Source: Gemmatimonadota bacterium
GTDB lineage: Bacteria; Gemmatimonadota; Gemmatimonadetes; Longimicrobiales; RSA9
NCBI GenBank assembly: GCA_019689775.1
Contig: JADGGV010000021.1
Span: 1-19,400 of the forward strand
Direction: 5' to 3'
DNA: 19,400 nucleotides
Shown: one piece after another, positions 7,146 through 14,483 of the stretch
Layout: the number at the start of each line of letters is the position of its first letter
How positions within the stretch are numbered: the stretch's first letter is position 1
The notes under the pieces: model-generated
The model's database searches: none
Seen by the model: the letters and a program-made list of their open reading frames with translations, nothing else
Told to the model about the DNA's origin: nothing
Position numbers and translations under genes: made by a program

Positions 7146-8780
7146 TCAGAGTCTCCGTGCGGCGGCGTCGGGACGGCCGGCGTCGGCGCGTCGGCCGAGC
7201 GAGCGCGACCCGCCGGGCGACGCCGTCCGCGGGCGGAGCGGGCGCTCCGCCCGGCCGCGCGCGACCGCGGCGACCAGGCGCCGGACCGACGGATCGCGCG
7301 GCCAGCGCGCCTGCGCCATCGCGGCGAGCGATGCCGCGTAGTCCCTCCACCCCAGCTCGACGGCGTTCTGCCCCGCCTCGACCACCAGCGCGAGCCGGTT
7401 CGGCCACAGCTCGAGCGCCCGCGCGAAGTGCGCGGCCGCGTCGACCTTGTTCCCCGCCCGGCGCGCGCGCCGCGCCAGGTCCCATTGCACGCGGAACGCC
7501 TCGGGCGCGTCCCGGTCGAGCGCCGCGAAGATCGTCGCCGTGTCGCGCCACTCGGGCTCGCGCACGACCGACCGCACCGCGAGCACGAGCATCAGCGGCG
7601 TGGCCGCGGCCGCCAGCACGCGCCAGTCGGCGCCCCAGGGCGCGCGCAGCGCGAGCGCCGTCAGCCCGGCAACGCCAATGGACAGCGCCACGGACGGCAC
7701 GTACAGCGTCCGCTCCGCGACGAAGATCCCGGTCGGGAAGAGCAGGTTCGAGACGGGCAGGATCGCGACCGGGAACCAGAGGAACCCGAGCGCGGTCCGG
7801 CCCCGCCCGCGCGCCAGCGCGACCAGTCCGCCGACCACGCACCCGGCCAGCAGCGCCGCGCCGGCGATCGCGCCGGCCGTCCAGTGCAGCGCCGGCAGCG
7901 AGATGCGGGGCGCATAGTCGGCCAGCAGCACCCGCGGGAAGAAGAGGATCCGCAGGAAGATCGGCCAGGCGGAGAGCGCCGTACGCACCCGGTCCGGGCC
8001 GGAGCTCGCCACGTCGAAGATCGGGTCGACGACCGCCGGGCCCATCCGGCCGATCACGGCGTACCGCGCCGCGAGCTCGCCGGCGAGCGCGACGCCGAGG
8101 AGCGCCAGCGCGGGAGCGCGCCGGCGCAGGTACGCCGCCGCGCTCGACGAGCCGACCCGCCACTCGCCCCGCGCGGCATCCAGCAGCACCAGAAGCGCCG
8201 GCAACGTGACCGCGCTCTCCTTCGCCAGCATGGCCAGCGCGTAGAGCGCGGCGACCGCGACCGCGGTGCGCACCCCGAGCCGCGCCCCGCTCCGCATCCA
8301 CAGCAGCGCGGCGGCGAACGCGAACGCCGCCGACATCACCTCCGCGCGCCCGACGACGTTCGCCACCGCCTCGACGTGCGCCGGGTGCAGCGCGAAGAGG
8401 AGCGCGCCGCCCAGCGCCGCCACGGGCGGGAACAGCTCGGCCAGCACCAGCAGCAACAGCACGCACGAGCCAGCGTGCCAGAGCACGTTGACGATGTGGA
8501 ACCACATCGGGTACCCGCGCGAGACGAACCAGTCGATGGCGAAGCTCGCGCTGGTCAGCGGCCGGTAGATCGCGAACTCCGTCCCCCGGTCCGCCCAGTA
8601 CGGCTGGGCGAAGATCCGCGCCAGGTTCGTCAACGTGTGGATCCGGCCGTCGTTCTGCACGACCGCCACGTCGTCGTAGGCGAAGCCGTTGAAGATGCTC
8701 GGCAAGTAGACGACGATGGCCATGAGCGCGATCGCGAGCTGCATGCGCCGCGAGACGCGGCCGGGCGCCGGCGCGCTCAT
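7146..8780 (-). CDS. TMTC-family membrane glycosyltransferase (copy 3)
   Basis: A 544-aa multi-pass protein, closest to copy 2. It shows NGFAYDD (D36-D37), YRPL (72-75), HPAHVEAVANVVGRAE (132-147), AKES (186-189), FFPRVLLADYAP and AERTLYVPS. About ten membrane segments are followed by a short TPR-like region (WDLARRARRAGNKVDAAAHFARALELWPN). Unlike the other copies it ends in an Arg/Pro/Gly-rich tail of about 35 residues (RPLRPRTASPGGSRSLGRRA...), with no visible fold, possibly read-on into former spacer. The ATG at 8780 overlaps the amidotransferase stop as ATGA, so translation is probably coupled. The open frame extends far upstream, but that part lies inside the previous gene and lacks family character, so it is excluded. 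It is the first of three tandem TMTC genes in reading order. Confidence 0.85.
   Translation of the reverse strand: MSAPAPGRVSRRMQLAIALMAIVVYLPSIFNGFAYDDVAVVQNDGRIHTLTNLARIFAQPYWADRGTEFAIYRPLTSASFAIDWFVSRGYPMWFHIVNVLWHAGSCVLLLLVLAELFPPVAALGGALLFALHPAHVEAVANVVGRAEVMSAAFAFAAALLWMRSGARLGVRTAVAVAALYALAMLAKESAVTLPALLVLLDAARGEWRVGSSSAAAYLRRRAPALALLGVALAGELAARYAVIGRMGPAVVDPIFDVASSGPDRVRTALSAWPIFLRILFFPRVLLADYAPRISLPALHWTAGAIAGAALLAGCVVGGLVALARGRGRTALGFLWFPVAILPVSNLLFPTGIFVAERTLYVPSVALSIGVAGLTALALRAPWGADWRVLAAAATPLMLVLAVRSVVREPEWRDTATIFAALDRDAPEAFRVQWDLARRARRAGNKVDAAAHFARALELWPNRLALVVEAGQNAVELGWRDYAASLAAMAQARWPRDPSVRRLVAAVARGRAERPLRPRTASPGGSRSLGRRADAGRPDAAARRL
7701..7795. repeat. Direct repeat shared between TMTC copies 2 and 3 (right unit)
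   Basis: Partner of 6065-6159, same orientation, about 88 of 95 bases identical. Such a long nearly identical direct repeat could allow recombination that changes the number of TMTC copies (inference). Confidence 0.75.
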
Positions 8781-10696
8781 GGCACCCCCGCCAGCGGCGC
8801 CGAGGCCGCGGGCGCGCCCGCACCCAGGTTCGCGCGGCGCCACAGCTCGAAGACCAGCAGCGTCCAGAGCGGCTTGCGGTGGTCGGCGCGCCGCGCCTCG
8901 TGCTCGCCGAGCAGCCGCGCCACGACCGCCGGCCGGAACAGCCCCGCTCCCGCCAGCGACGCCTCGCCCAGGAGATCGTGCGCCAGCTCCCGAAGCGGGC
9001 CGGTCAGCCACGCGGCCACCGGGATGCCGAACCCCTTCTTCGGCCGCGCGAGCACCGTCGGCGGCAGGAGATCCCGCACGGCATCCCGCAGGATCCGCTT
9101 CCCGGTCAACCCCTTCATGAGGTACGCGTCCGGGAGCGAGGCGGCGAACTCGACGACGTCGCGCGCGAGGAACGGCGCCCGCACCTCGAGCGCGACGCTC
9201 ATGCTTGCGCGGTCGACCTTCGTCAGGATGTCGTTCGGCAGATAGGTCAGCGCGTCGAGCCGCGCCGAGCGCGCGACCCGCGGCATCCCCTCCCCCGCCG
9301 CCCAGCCGTCCTCGAGCGTGCGGAACGCCCAGCGCCCGCGCTCCGCCGCCTCCCACGCCTCCGGCGTCAGCAGCGCCCGCTGCTCCGCGGGCGCGAACGA
9401 CGACAGCCACAGCCCCTGGTTCAGCGGCGGCGCCGCCTCAAGCCCCCGCAGGAACGTCCTCACCTTGAAGCCGAACGCGAAGTTGGCGTGGGAGACCGGG
9501 AGCCGCTCGGTCGCGCGCCGCAGCACCCCGCCGGCGACGGCCAGCACGCGGGCGTACGGCGCCAGGCGCTGCGCCTGGTGCATCGGGTAGCCGGCGAACA
9601 GCTCGTCGCCGGCGTCGCCGCCGAGCGCGACGGTGATGCGCTCGCGCGCGAAGCCGCTCAGCAGCGCGGTCGGGACGATGGACGCGTCGCCCAGCGGCTC
9701 GTCGAGCAGCTCGGCCAGGCGCGGCACGAGTGCGGGCATGTCCGCGCCACGGAGCACGCGCTCGTGGTGGGTCGTGCCGAGCCGCTCGGCGACCTGGCGC
9801 GCGTAGGCGCGCTCATCGAAGCTCGCCTCCTCGAAGCCGATCGAGAACGTCTCGACGGCGCCGTGGCAGGCCGCGAACGCCGCGATGGTGCTGGAGTCGA
9901 GCCCGCCGGAGAGGAAGACGCCGAGCGGCACGTCGCTCACCAGGCGGGACGCGACGGCGCGGTCCAGGAGCTGGCGCAGCCGCTCGACGGCCTCGGGGTA
10001 GGCCAGGCGCGTCGGCGCCCAGGCCGGCACGCGCCAGAACGGCCGGACCTCGACCCGGCCGTCCTCCAGCACGAGGTACGTGCCCGGCTCGAGCTTCCGC
10101 ACGCCCGCGACCATGCACAACGGCGCGGGCACGTATTCGAGCGCGAGGTACGCGGAGAGCGCGCGCGGGTCCAGCGCCGGGCGCACGGCCGGGTGCACGA
10201 GAAGCGCCGTCAACTCCGAGGCGAAGAGGAGCAGCCCGTCGGCCAGCGTCCAGTAGAGCGGCTTCTCGCCCATCCGGTCGCGCGCGAGCACGAGGCGGCG
10301 CCGCTCGCCATCCCAGAGCGCCAGCGCGAGCATCGCATCCATCCGGTCGAGCGCGTCCAGCCCCCACTCGTCGTAGGCGTGGGCCGCGACCTCCGTGTCC
10401 GACGCGGTGCGGAAGACGTGCCCGCGCGACTCCAGCTCCCGCGCCAGCTCGCGGTAGTTGTAGATCTCGCCGTTCGCCACGACCACCGTCGAGCGCCGCT
10501 GGCCGAAGAGCGGCTGGTGGCCGCCCGCCAGGTCGATGATCGACAGGCGACGATGGCCGAGCACCACGCCCCGCTCCGCGTGCACGCCGGCGTCGTCCGG
10601 GCCGCGGTGGCGCAGCCGCTCGAGCATGGCGTGCACCGGCGCCGCATCCACCGGCCGGCGTGGGTCCAGCGCCGCGATCCCGGCGATCCCGCACAT
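8777..10696 (-). CDS. asnB: Glutamine-hydrolysing asparagine-synthase-like amidotransferase
   Basis: A 639-aa AsnB-type enzyme. It hydrolyses glutamine in an N-terminal Ntn domain and passes ammonia to an ATP-activated carboxyl in the C-terminal domain. The start is fixed by the catalytic Cys2 in MCGIAGI, so the longer upstream frame is rejected. RHRGPDD (29-35), NGEIYNY (75-81) and D100 mark the glutaminase domain. SGGLDSS (263-269) is the ATP-binding PP-loop, and further synthetase motifs include GGDAGDELFAGYP and VDRASMSVALEVRAPF. A GGGTGAG-like site (GGTGA, 7 nt before ATG) overlaps the end of the methyltransferase gene. AsnB-like enzymes in polysaccharide clusters are often thought to amidate sugar acids, which fits the glycosyltransferase neighbours here. 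Plain asparagine synthesis is equally possible. Symbol asnB by family. Confidence 0.92.
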   Translation of the reverse strand: MCGIAGIAALDPRRPVDAAPVHAMLERLRHRGPDDAGVHAERGVVLGHRRLSIIDLAGGHQPLFGQRRSTVVVANGEIYNYRELARELESRGHVFRTASDTEVAAHAYDEWGLDALDRMDAMLALALWDGERRRLVLARDRMGEKPLYWTLADGLLLFASELTALLVHPAVRPALDPRALSAYLALEYVPAPLCMVAGVRKLEPGTYLVLEDGRVEVRPFWRVPAWAPTRLAYPEAVERLRQLLDRAVASRLVSDVPLGVFLSGGLDSSTIAAFAACHGAVETFSIGFEEASFDERAYARQVAERLGTTHHERVLRGADMPALVPRLAELLDEPLGDASIVPTALLSGFARERITVALGGDAGDELFAGYPMHQAQRLAPYARVLAVAGGVLRRATERLPVSHANFAFGFKVRTFLRGLEAAPPLNQGLWLSSFAPAEQRALLTPEAWEAAERGRWAFRTLEDGWAAGEGMPRVARSARLDALTYLPNDILTKVDRASMSVALEVRAPFLARDVVEFAASLPDAYLMKGLTGKRILRDAVRDLLPPTVLARPKKGFGIPVAAWLTGPLRELAHDLLGEASLAGAGLFRPAVVARLLGEHEARRADHRKPLWTLLVFELWRRANLGAGAPAASAPLAGVP

Positions 10697-10703
10697 GCGC
10701 CGC

Positions 10704-11699
10704 TCACCCGTCCGCCGGCGCGGGGACGACCCCGAACCCACGCCAACTGTTGGCGTTGTGGCGCTCGATGCAGACGTCGCGCAGGCCGCAGCGCTCGAAC
10801 CAGCCGGCGAACTCCTCGCGCCGCACGTAGAACGCGATCGGCGCGACCAGGTGGTCGAAGACGATCGAGCGCTGCTCGCGGAACGGGAACGGCGCGATGT
10901 AGCACAGGTAGTCGCGGTACGGGAGGAGCGCGGCGGCGCGACTGCGCCGCGTCGGGCCGTAGACGAGCTTCGTCGCGAGCCAGAGCGGCACGGTGAGCGC
11001 GCCGGCGACGACGTCGAGCAGCGCGTGCGGGAGGCGTGAGGTGACGCGCTCGCGGATCGGCGTGACCAGGTGCACGATCCAGCCGTTCCCCTCGCGGCCG
11101 TAGACCCAGGCGGAGATCGCGCCGCCCGGGCGCACGCGCGAGGCGAGCGCGCGGAAGCCGCGCTCCGGCTCCGGCGTGTGGTGCAGCACGCCCACCGAGA
11201 ACGCGAAGTCGACGACGCGCTTCACCGGCGGCCGGTTCACGTCCGCCTGGAGGATGTGCGCGTTCGGCAGGTGGCGCGTGTTCCGGAACGCGGCGGCCAC
11301 GGCGTCGCCCAGATCGAGCGCAATGACATCCCGCGCGCCGAACTCGACGGCGAGCGCGGTGTGCCTCCCCTTCCCGCACCCGCCCTCCAGCACGACCTTG
11401 TCGCGGAAGAAGTCGGGGCCGACCGGGTGGATCCAGTCGAGGAACTGCTGCCGGTAGCGCGGCTCCAGCTCGGAGTACTGGTTCCACTCCCAGCCGAACG
11501 CGGCGGCCGTGTCGCGCTCGATGCCGGCCACGTCGTCGGCGAAGCGCGGCACGCCGGCGCGGATCGGGTAGACGGCGGCGCAGCCGGTGCAGGCGAGCGC
11601 GCCCTCCATCACGTCGTCGCGGTCGGTGGCCGTGGCCTCGAGGCGGAGCTCCGCCTCGCACGCGGGACAGCAGAGGTACTGCACGACCCTCGGCTTCAT
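10704..11699 (-). CDS. Class I SAM methyltransferase with N-terminal zinc ribbon
   Basis: A 331-aa protein. The N-terminus (1-55) is a Trm112-like ribbon with CxxC pairs (C11/C14 and C37/C40, LCCPACEAEL ... ALACTGC). The Rossmann methyltransferase core begins at about residue 100 with motif I VLEGGCGKGRHT (103-114), then an acidic ALDLGD (127-132) and VLHHTPEP (171-178), as in the methyltransferase-11/UbiE-like class. The C-terminal third (about 205-331) holds hydrophobic stretches and an FxVRREEFAGWFERCGL segment common in sugar and quinone methyltransferases. The ATG at 11699 overlaps the GT2 stop as ATGA, with GGAG upstream. In this operon it probably methylates a sugar or lipid-linked glycan intermediate; the substrate cannot be told from sequence. 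Confidence 0.88.
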   Translation of the reverse strand: MKPRVVQYLCCPACEAELRLEATATDRDDVMEGALACTGCAAVYPIRAGVPRFADDVAGIERDTAAAFGWEWNQYSELEPRYRQQFLDWIHPVGPDFFRDKVVLEGGCGKGRHTALAVEFGARDVIALDLGDAVAAAFRNTRHLPNAHILQADVNRPPVKRVVDFAFSVGVLHHTPEPERGFRALASRVRPGGAISAWVYGREGNGWIVHLVTPIRERVTSRLPHALLDVVAGALTVPLWLATKLVYGPTRRSRAAALLPYRDYLCYIAPFPFREQRSIVFDHLVAPIAFYVRREEFAGWFERCGLRDVCIERHNANSWRGFGVVPAPADG

Positions 11700-12724
11700 C
11701 GCTGCTCCACCACCTCCCGGATCGAGTACGTGCGCTTCCCCTGCGACTCGTAGTAGGTGCGCACGGTCAGCTCCGCGACGAGCCCGAGGAGCACGCTCAG
11801 GCACCCGACCAGGACGAGCATGACGACGACGAGCGGGAGCGGCGTCGCGACGAAGTCCCGGATGTGCGCGAGCTTCAGGTACACCATCGCGCAAAAGACG
11901 GCGACCGCCGCCAGCAGCGAGAGGATGCCGAAGCCGCCGAAGACGTAGATCGGCTTCGTCGCGTACGAGGCGAGGAACTTCACCACCAGCATGTCGAGGA
12001 TCACCTTCAGCGTCCGCTCGATGCCGTAGTTCGACTTGCCGCGCGTGCGCGGGTGGTGGTCGACGACCATCTCGGTCACGCGCGCACCCTGCCAGCTCGC
12101 GTAGATCGGCACGAAGCGGTGCATCTCGCCGTAGAGGCGCACGTCCGCGAGCACTTCCCGCCGGTACGCCTTCAGCGAGCAGCCGTAGTCGTGCAGGTGC
12201 ACGCCGGAGATGAGCGAGATGATGCGGTTCGCGACGATCGAGGGGAGCCGCCGGTGGAGCGGGTCCTTCCGGTCGCGCCGCCAGCCGCTGACCACGTCAT
12301 ACCCCTCCTCCAGGCGGGCGAGCAAGCGCGGGATGTCGTTCGGGTCGTTCTGGAGGTCGCCGTCGATCGGGACGATGATCGCGCCGCGCGCGTGGTCGAT
12401 CCCCGCCGAGAGCGCCGCGGTCTGCCCGAAGTTGCGGCGAAAGCGAATGATGCGCATCCGCGGGTCGGTCGCGGCGATCGCGCGCAGGCCCTCGTACGTG
12501 CCGTCGGTGCTGCCGTCGTCGACGAAGATGAACTCGACGTCGTCGCCGGGGAGCACGCGCGCCAACCGCTGGTACAGCTCGGCGATGTTCAGCGCCTCGT
12601 TGTAGACGGGGCAGACGATGGAGACGGCGCATGCCGCCGGCGGCTCCGGGCGCCACGCGGGCGCCGCGGCCGTTCCGGGCGACGGCTCGAGCTCAGTCGA
12701 CATCGGGCCTTCCTCGTCCAGCAT
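11696..12724 (-). CDS. Membrane-anchored GT2 polyprenyl-phosphate sugar synthase (GtrB/DPMS-like)
   Basis: A 342-aa GT-A fold enzyme expected to move a sugar from a nucleotide donor to polyprenyl phosphate at the inner membrane. VSIVCPVYNEALN (34-46), FVDDGSTDGT (67-76) and the metal-binding DGDLQNDP (121-128) are classic. HDYGCSLKAYRRE (178-190) and RTRGKSNYG (226-234) are typical of the DPM1/GtrB/ArnC group. Two C-terminal membrane helices (about 259-283 and 297-320) anchor it, as in GtrB and cyanobacterial DPMS. The start at 12724 is preceded by GGGGAGGG five bases away; an in-frame ATG at 12703 also has a GAGGAAGG. It would provide the lipid-linked sugar used by the GT-C proteins of the same operon (inference). 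Confidence 0.92.
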   Translation of the reverse strand: MLDEEGPMSTELEPSPGTAAAPAWRPEPPAACAVSIVCPVYNEALNIAELYQRLARVLPGDDVEFIFVDDGSTDGTYEGLRAIAATDPRMRIIRFRRNFGQTAALSAGIDHARGAIIVPIDGDLQNDPNDIPRLLARLEEGYDVVSGWRRDRKDPLHRRLPSIVANRIISLISGVHLHDYGCSLKAYRREVLADVRLYGEMHRFVPIYASWQGARVTEMVVDHHPRTRGKSNYGIERTLKVILDMLVVKFLASYATKPIYVFGGFGILSLLAAVAVFCAMVYLKLAHIRDFVATPLPLVVVMLVLVGCLSVLLGLVAELTVRTYYESQGKRTYSIREVVEQR

Positions 12725-12753
12725 GGATCCCTCCCCGGCCCCGCGCGGACACC

Positions 12754-14466
12754 TCAGTCGTCGCGGAGCCGGTAGACGAACAGCGAGTGGGCCAGGACGC
12801 GGTCCGGGCGGCGGGAGCGGAGTCGGGCGAAGGGGTCGCCCACGAGATAGAGCCCGTGCAGCGTGGTGGCCGAGACGACCACCCACGCCGGCTCCCGGTC
12901 GCCCGGGCGCGGCGCGCGCGCCGGCGGCAACACGAAGAAGCTCGGGAGCGGAACATAATCGATTCCATAGCCGGCCGGCAGCGCGGAGCCGAAGTAGCTG
13001 AGGTAGACGCGGTCGATGCGCTCGCGGCGCATGAAGTCGCGCAGCTCGAGGAGCCCCTGCCCCCAATCCAGGCTCGAGTCGACGAGCACCTCGTCGCCCC
13101 GGTCGCGGCCGGGGGCGTACTCGCTCGTGTACGCCAGGAAGTGCGGGTAGAACGAGAGCGACGATGCGGCGTACGCCACGAGCAAGGCCGCGACGACGCC
13201 GCGCACGAGACGCGACGACGTCGCCCACAGGCGCGTGATGCCGACGGCGACCAGGATGCAGAGAAGGGGCAGCGCCGGTAGCGCGTAGCGGAAGCCGATG
13301 TCCAGGTGCGAGCGCAGCAGGAACGCGAGAAAGACGAGGAGCGCGATCCAGACGGCGCGGAGCGGCGAGCCGAGCGCGACGCGCAACCGCGCGGCCACGC
13401 CCGGCGCTGCGGCGCGCGCGGCCCGGACGCCGCCGAGCACGGCGAGGAGCATCAGCGCATGCAGCGCGGCGGGCGTCTTGAACAGGAAGGCGACCGGGAA
13501 AAAGTACCACCACCCCCGCTCGCTCGTGTGGCCGAGCAGGTAGCTCGGGACGCCGTGGCCGTACTCGACGTGCAGGCGCGTCAGCCGCAGCCCCTCGCGG
13601 AGCTGCGCGAGCGCGACGTCGCCGCGGTAGATGGCGACGAGCGCGAGGTAGAGCGCGAGCAGCCCGGCGCCGAGCGCGAGGCCGATGCCGCGCCGCCAGG
13701 CCCGGTCCTTCGGCCGCGTGGCCGCTTCGGCGGCGACGAGGAGCACGGCGAGGGGCGCGAGCGCGAGCGCGCTGTACTTGATCCCGACGGCGAGGGCGGC
13801 GACGGCGCCGGCGAGCGCGCCGCGCGCGGGGCTGGGGCGGCGCACGGCCGCGTCGAAGACCGCGACGGCGAGCAGGTAGGCGGCCGCGAACGGGACGTCG
13901 CCGTAGGCGACGCCGCCGTGGGCGAGCACGTCGGGCAGGAACGCGACGAGTCCGGCGGCGAGCAGCGCGGCGTCGTCGCCGGCCAGGCGCCGGGTCACGC
14001 CCCAGGCGCCGAGGACGAGCGCGAGCGCGAACGCGGAGGCGACGAGCCGGGCCAGGAAGACGAGGCGCTCGGCGTCGTTCCCGGACTCCCAGAGGAGCCG
14101 TTGCGCGTAGGCGTAGCGGTAGCCCGGGTGCAGCGCGCTGCCGAACTCGGCCGGGAACGTCGGGTGCGCCAGGTAGACCGGCAGACCGTAGAGGTACTGG
14201 AGCACCGGCGGGTGGTCGGGGACCGCGTCGAAGCGGCCGAGGTGATAGCCTCGCGCGCCCGTCGCCAGGAACACGATCTCGTCGAACGTGGCCGACGTCC
14301 GGCGCATCGCGGAGACGATCGCGCCCGTCGAGAGGAGCACGATCAGGAGCAGGAGCCACCGCCGCGCCCGCGGCGGCACGACGCGCGTGGTCGCCCCCGC
14401 GCCCGCCGGCTCACCGGCCGCGCGCGGCGCCTCCGAACCTGGCGTCGTCGCCATGGTCTCGATCAT
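12754..14466 (-). CDS. GT39/ArnT-like membrane glycosyltransferase
   Basis: A 570-aa multi-pass membrane protein of the PMT/ArnT superfamily (GT-C). After a polar, Ala/Pro-rich N-terminus (1-34) comes the first membrane helix. The acidic motif TSATFDEIVFLATG (D62-E63) then follows in the first periplasmic loop, with DHPPVLQYLYGLPVY (84-98), both typical of enzymes that use polyprenyl-phosphate sugars. Further helices run to about residue 440. The last 120 residues are a soluble domain with DSSLDWGQGLLELRDFM, found in many bacterial GT39 proteins that carry a C-terminal periplasmic part. The start MIETM at 14466 has GGGAG six bases upstream; an ATG at 14454 is the alternative. It lies 17 nt after the preceding GT-C gene. 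Confidence 0.88.
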   Translation of the reverse strand: MIETMATTPGSEAPRAAGEPAGAGATTRVVPPRARRWLLLLIVLLSTGAIVSAMRRTSATFDEIVFLATGARGYHLGRFDAVPDHPPVLQYLYGLPVYLAHPTFPAEFGSALHPGYRYAYAQRLLWESGNDAERLVFLARLVASAFALALVLGAWGVTRRLAGDDAALLAAGLVAFLPDVLAHGGVAYGDVPFAAAYLLAVAVFDAAVRRPSPARGALAGAVAALAVGIKYSALALAPLAVLLVAAEAATRPKDRAWRRGIGLALGAGLLALYLALVAIYRGDVALAQLREGLRLTRLHVEYGHGVPSYLLGHTSERGWWYFFPVAFLFKTPAALHALMLLAVLGGVRAARAAAPGVAARLRVALGSPLRAVWIALLVFLAFLLRSHLDIGFRYALPALPLLCILVAVGITRLWATSSRLVRGVVAALLVAYAASSLSFYPHFLAYTSEYAPGRDRGDEVLVDSSLDWGQGLLELRDFMRRERIDRVYLSYFGSALPAGYGIDYVPLPSFFVLPPARAPRPGDREPAWVVVSATTLHGLYLVGDPFARLRSRRPDRVLAHSLFVYRLRDD

Positions 14467-14483
14467 GCTCGGCTCCCGCCCTT

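Noticed and set aside
6972..9245. 757-codon open frame on the plus strand, and the similar one at 8879-10996
   Set aside because: Both are antisense to well-supported TMTC and amidotransferase genes and are Arg/Pro/His-rich without motifs.
10697..10741. Upstream extension of the amidotransferase
   Set aside because: The catalytic cysteine must be residue 2 after Met removal; MCGIAGI fixes the start at 10696.
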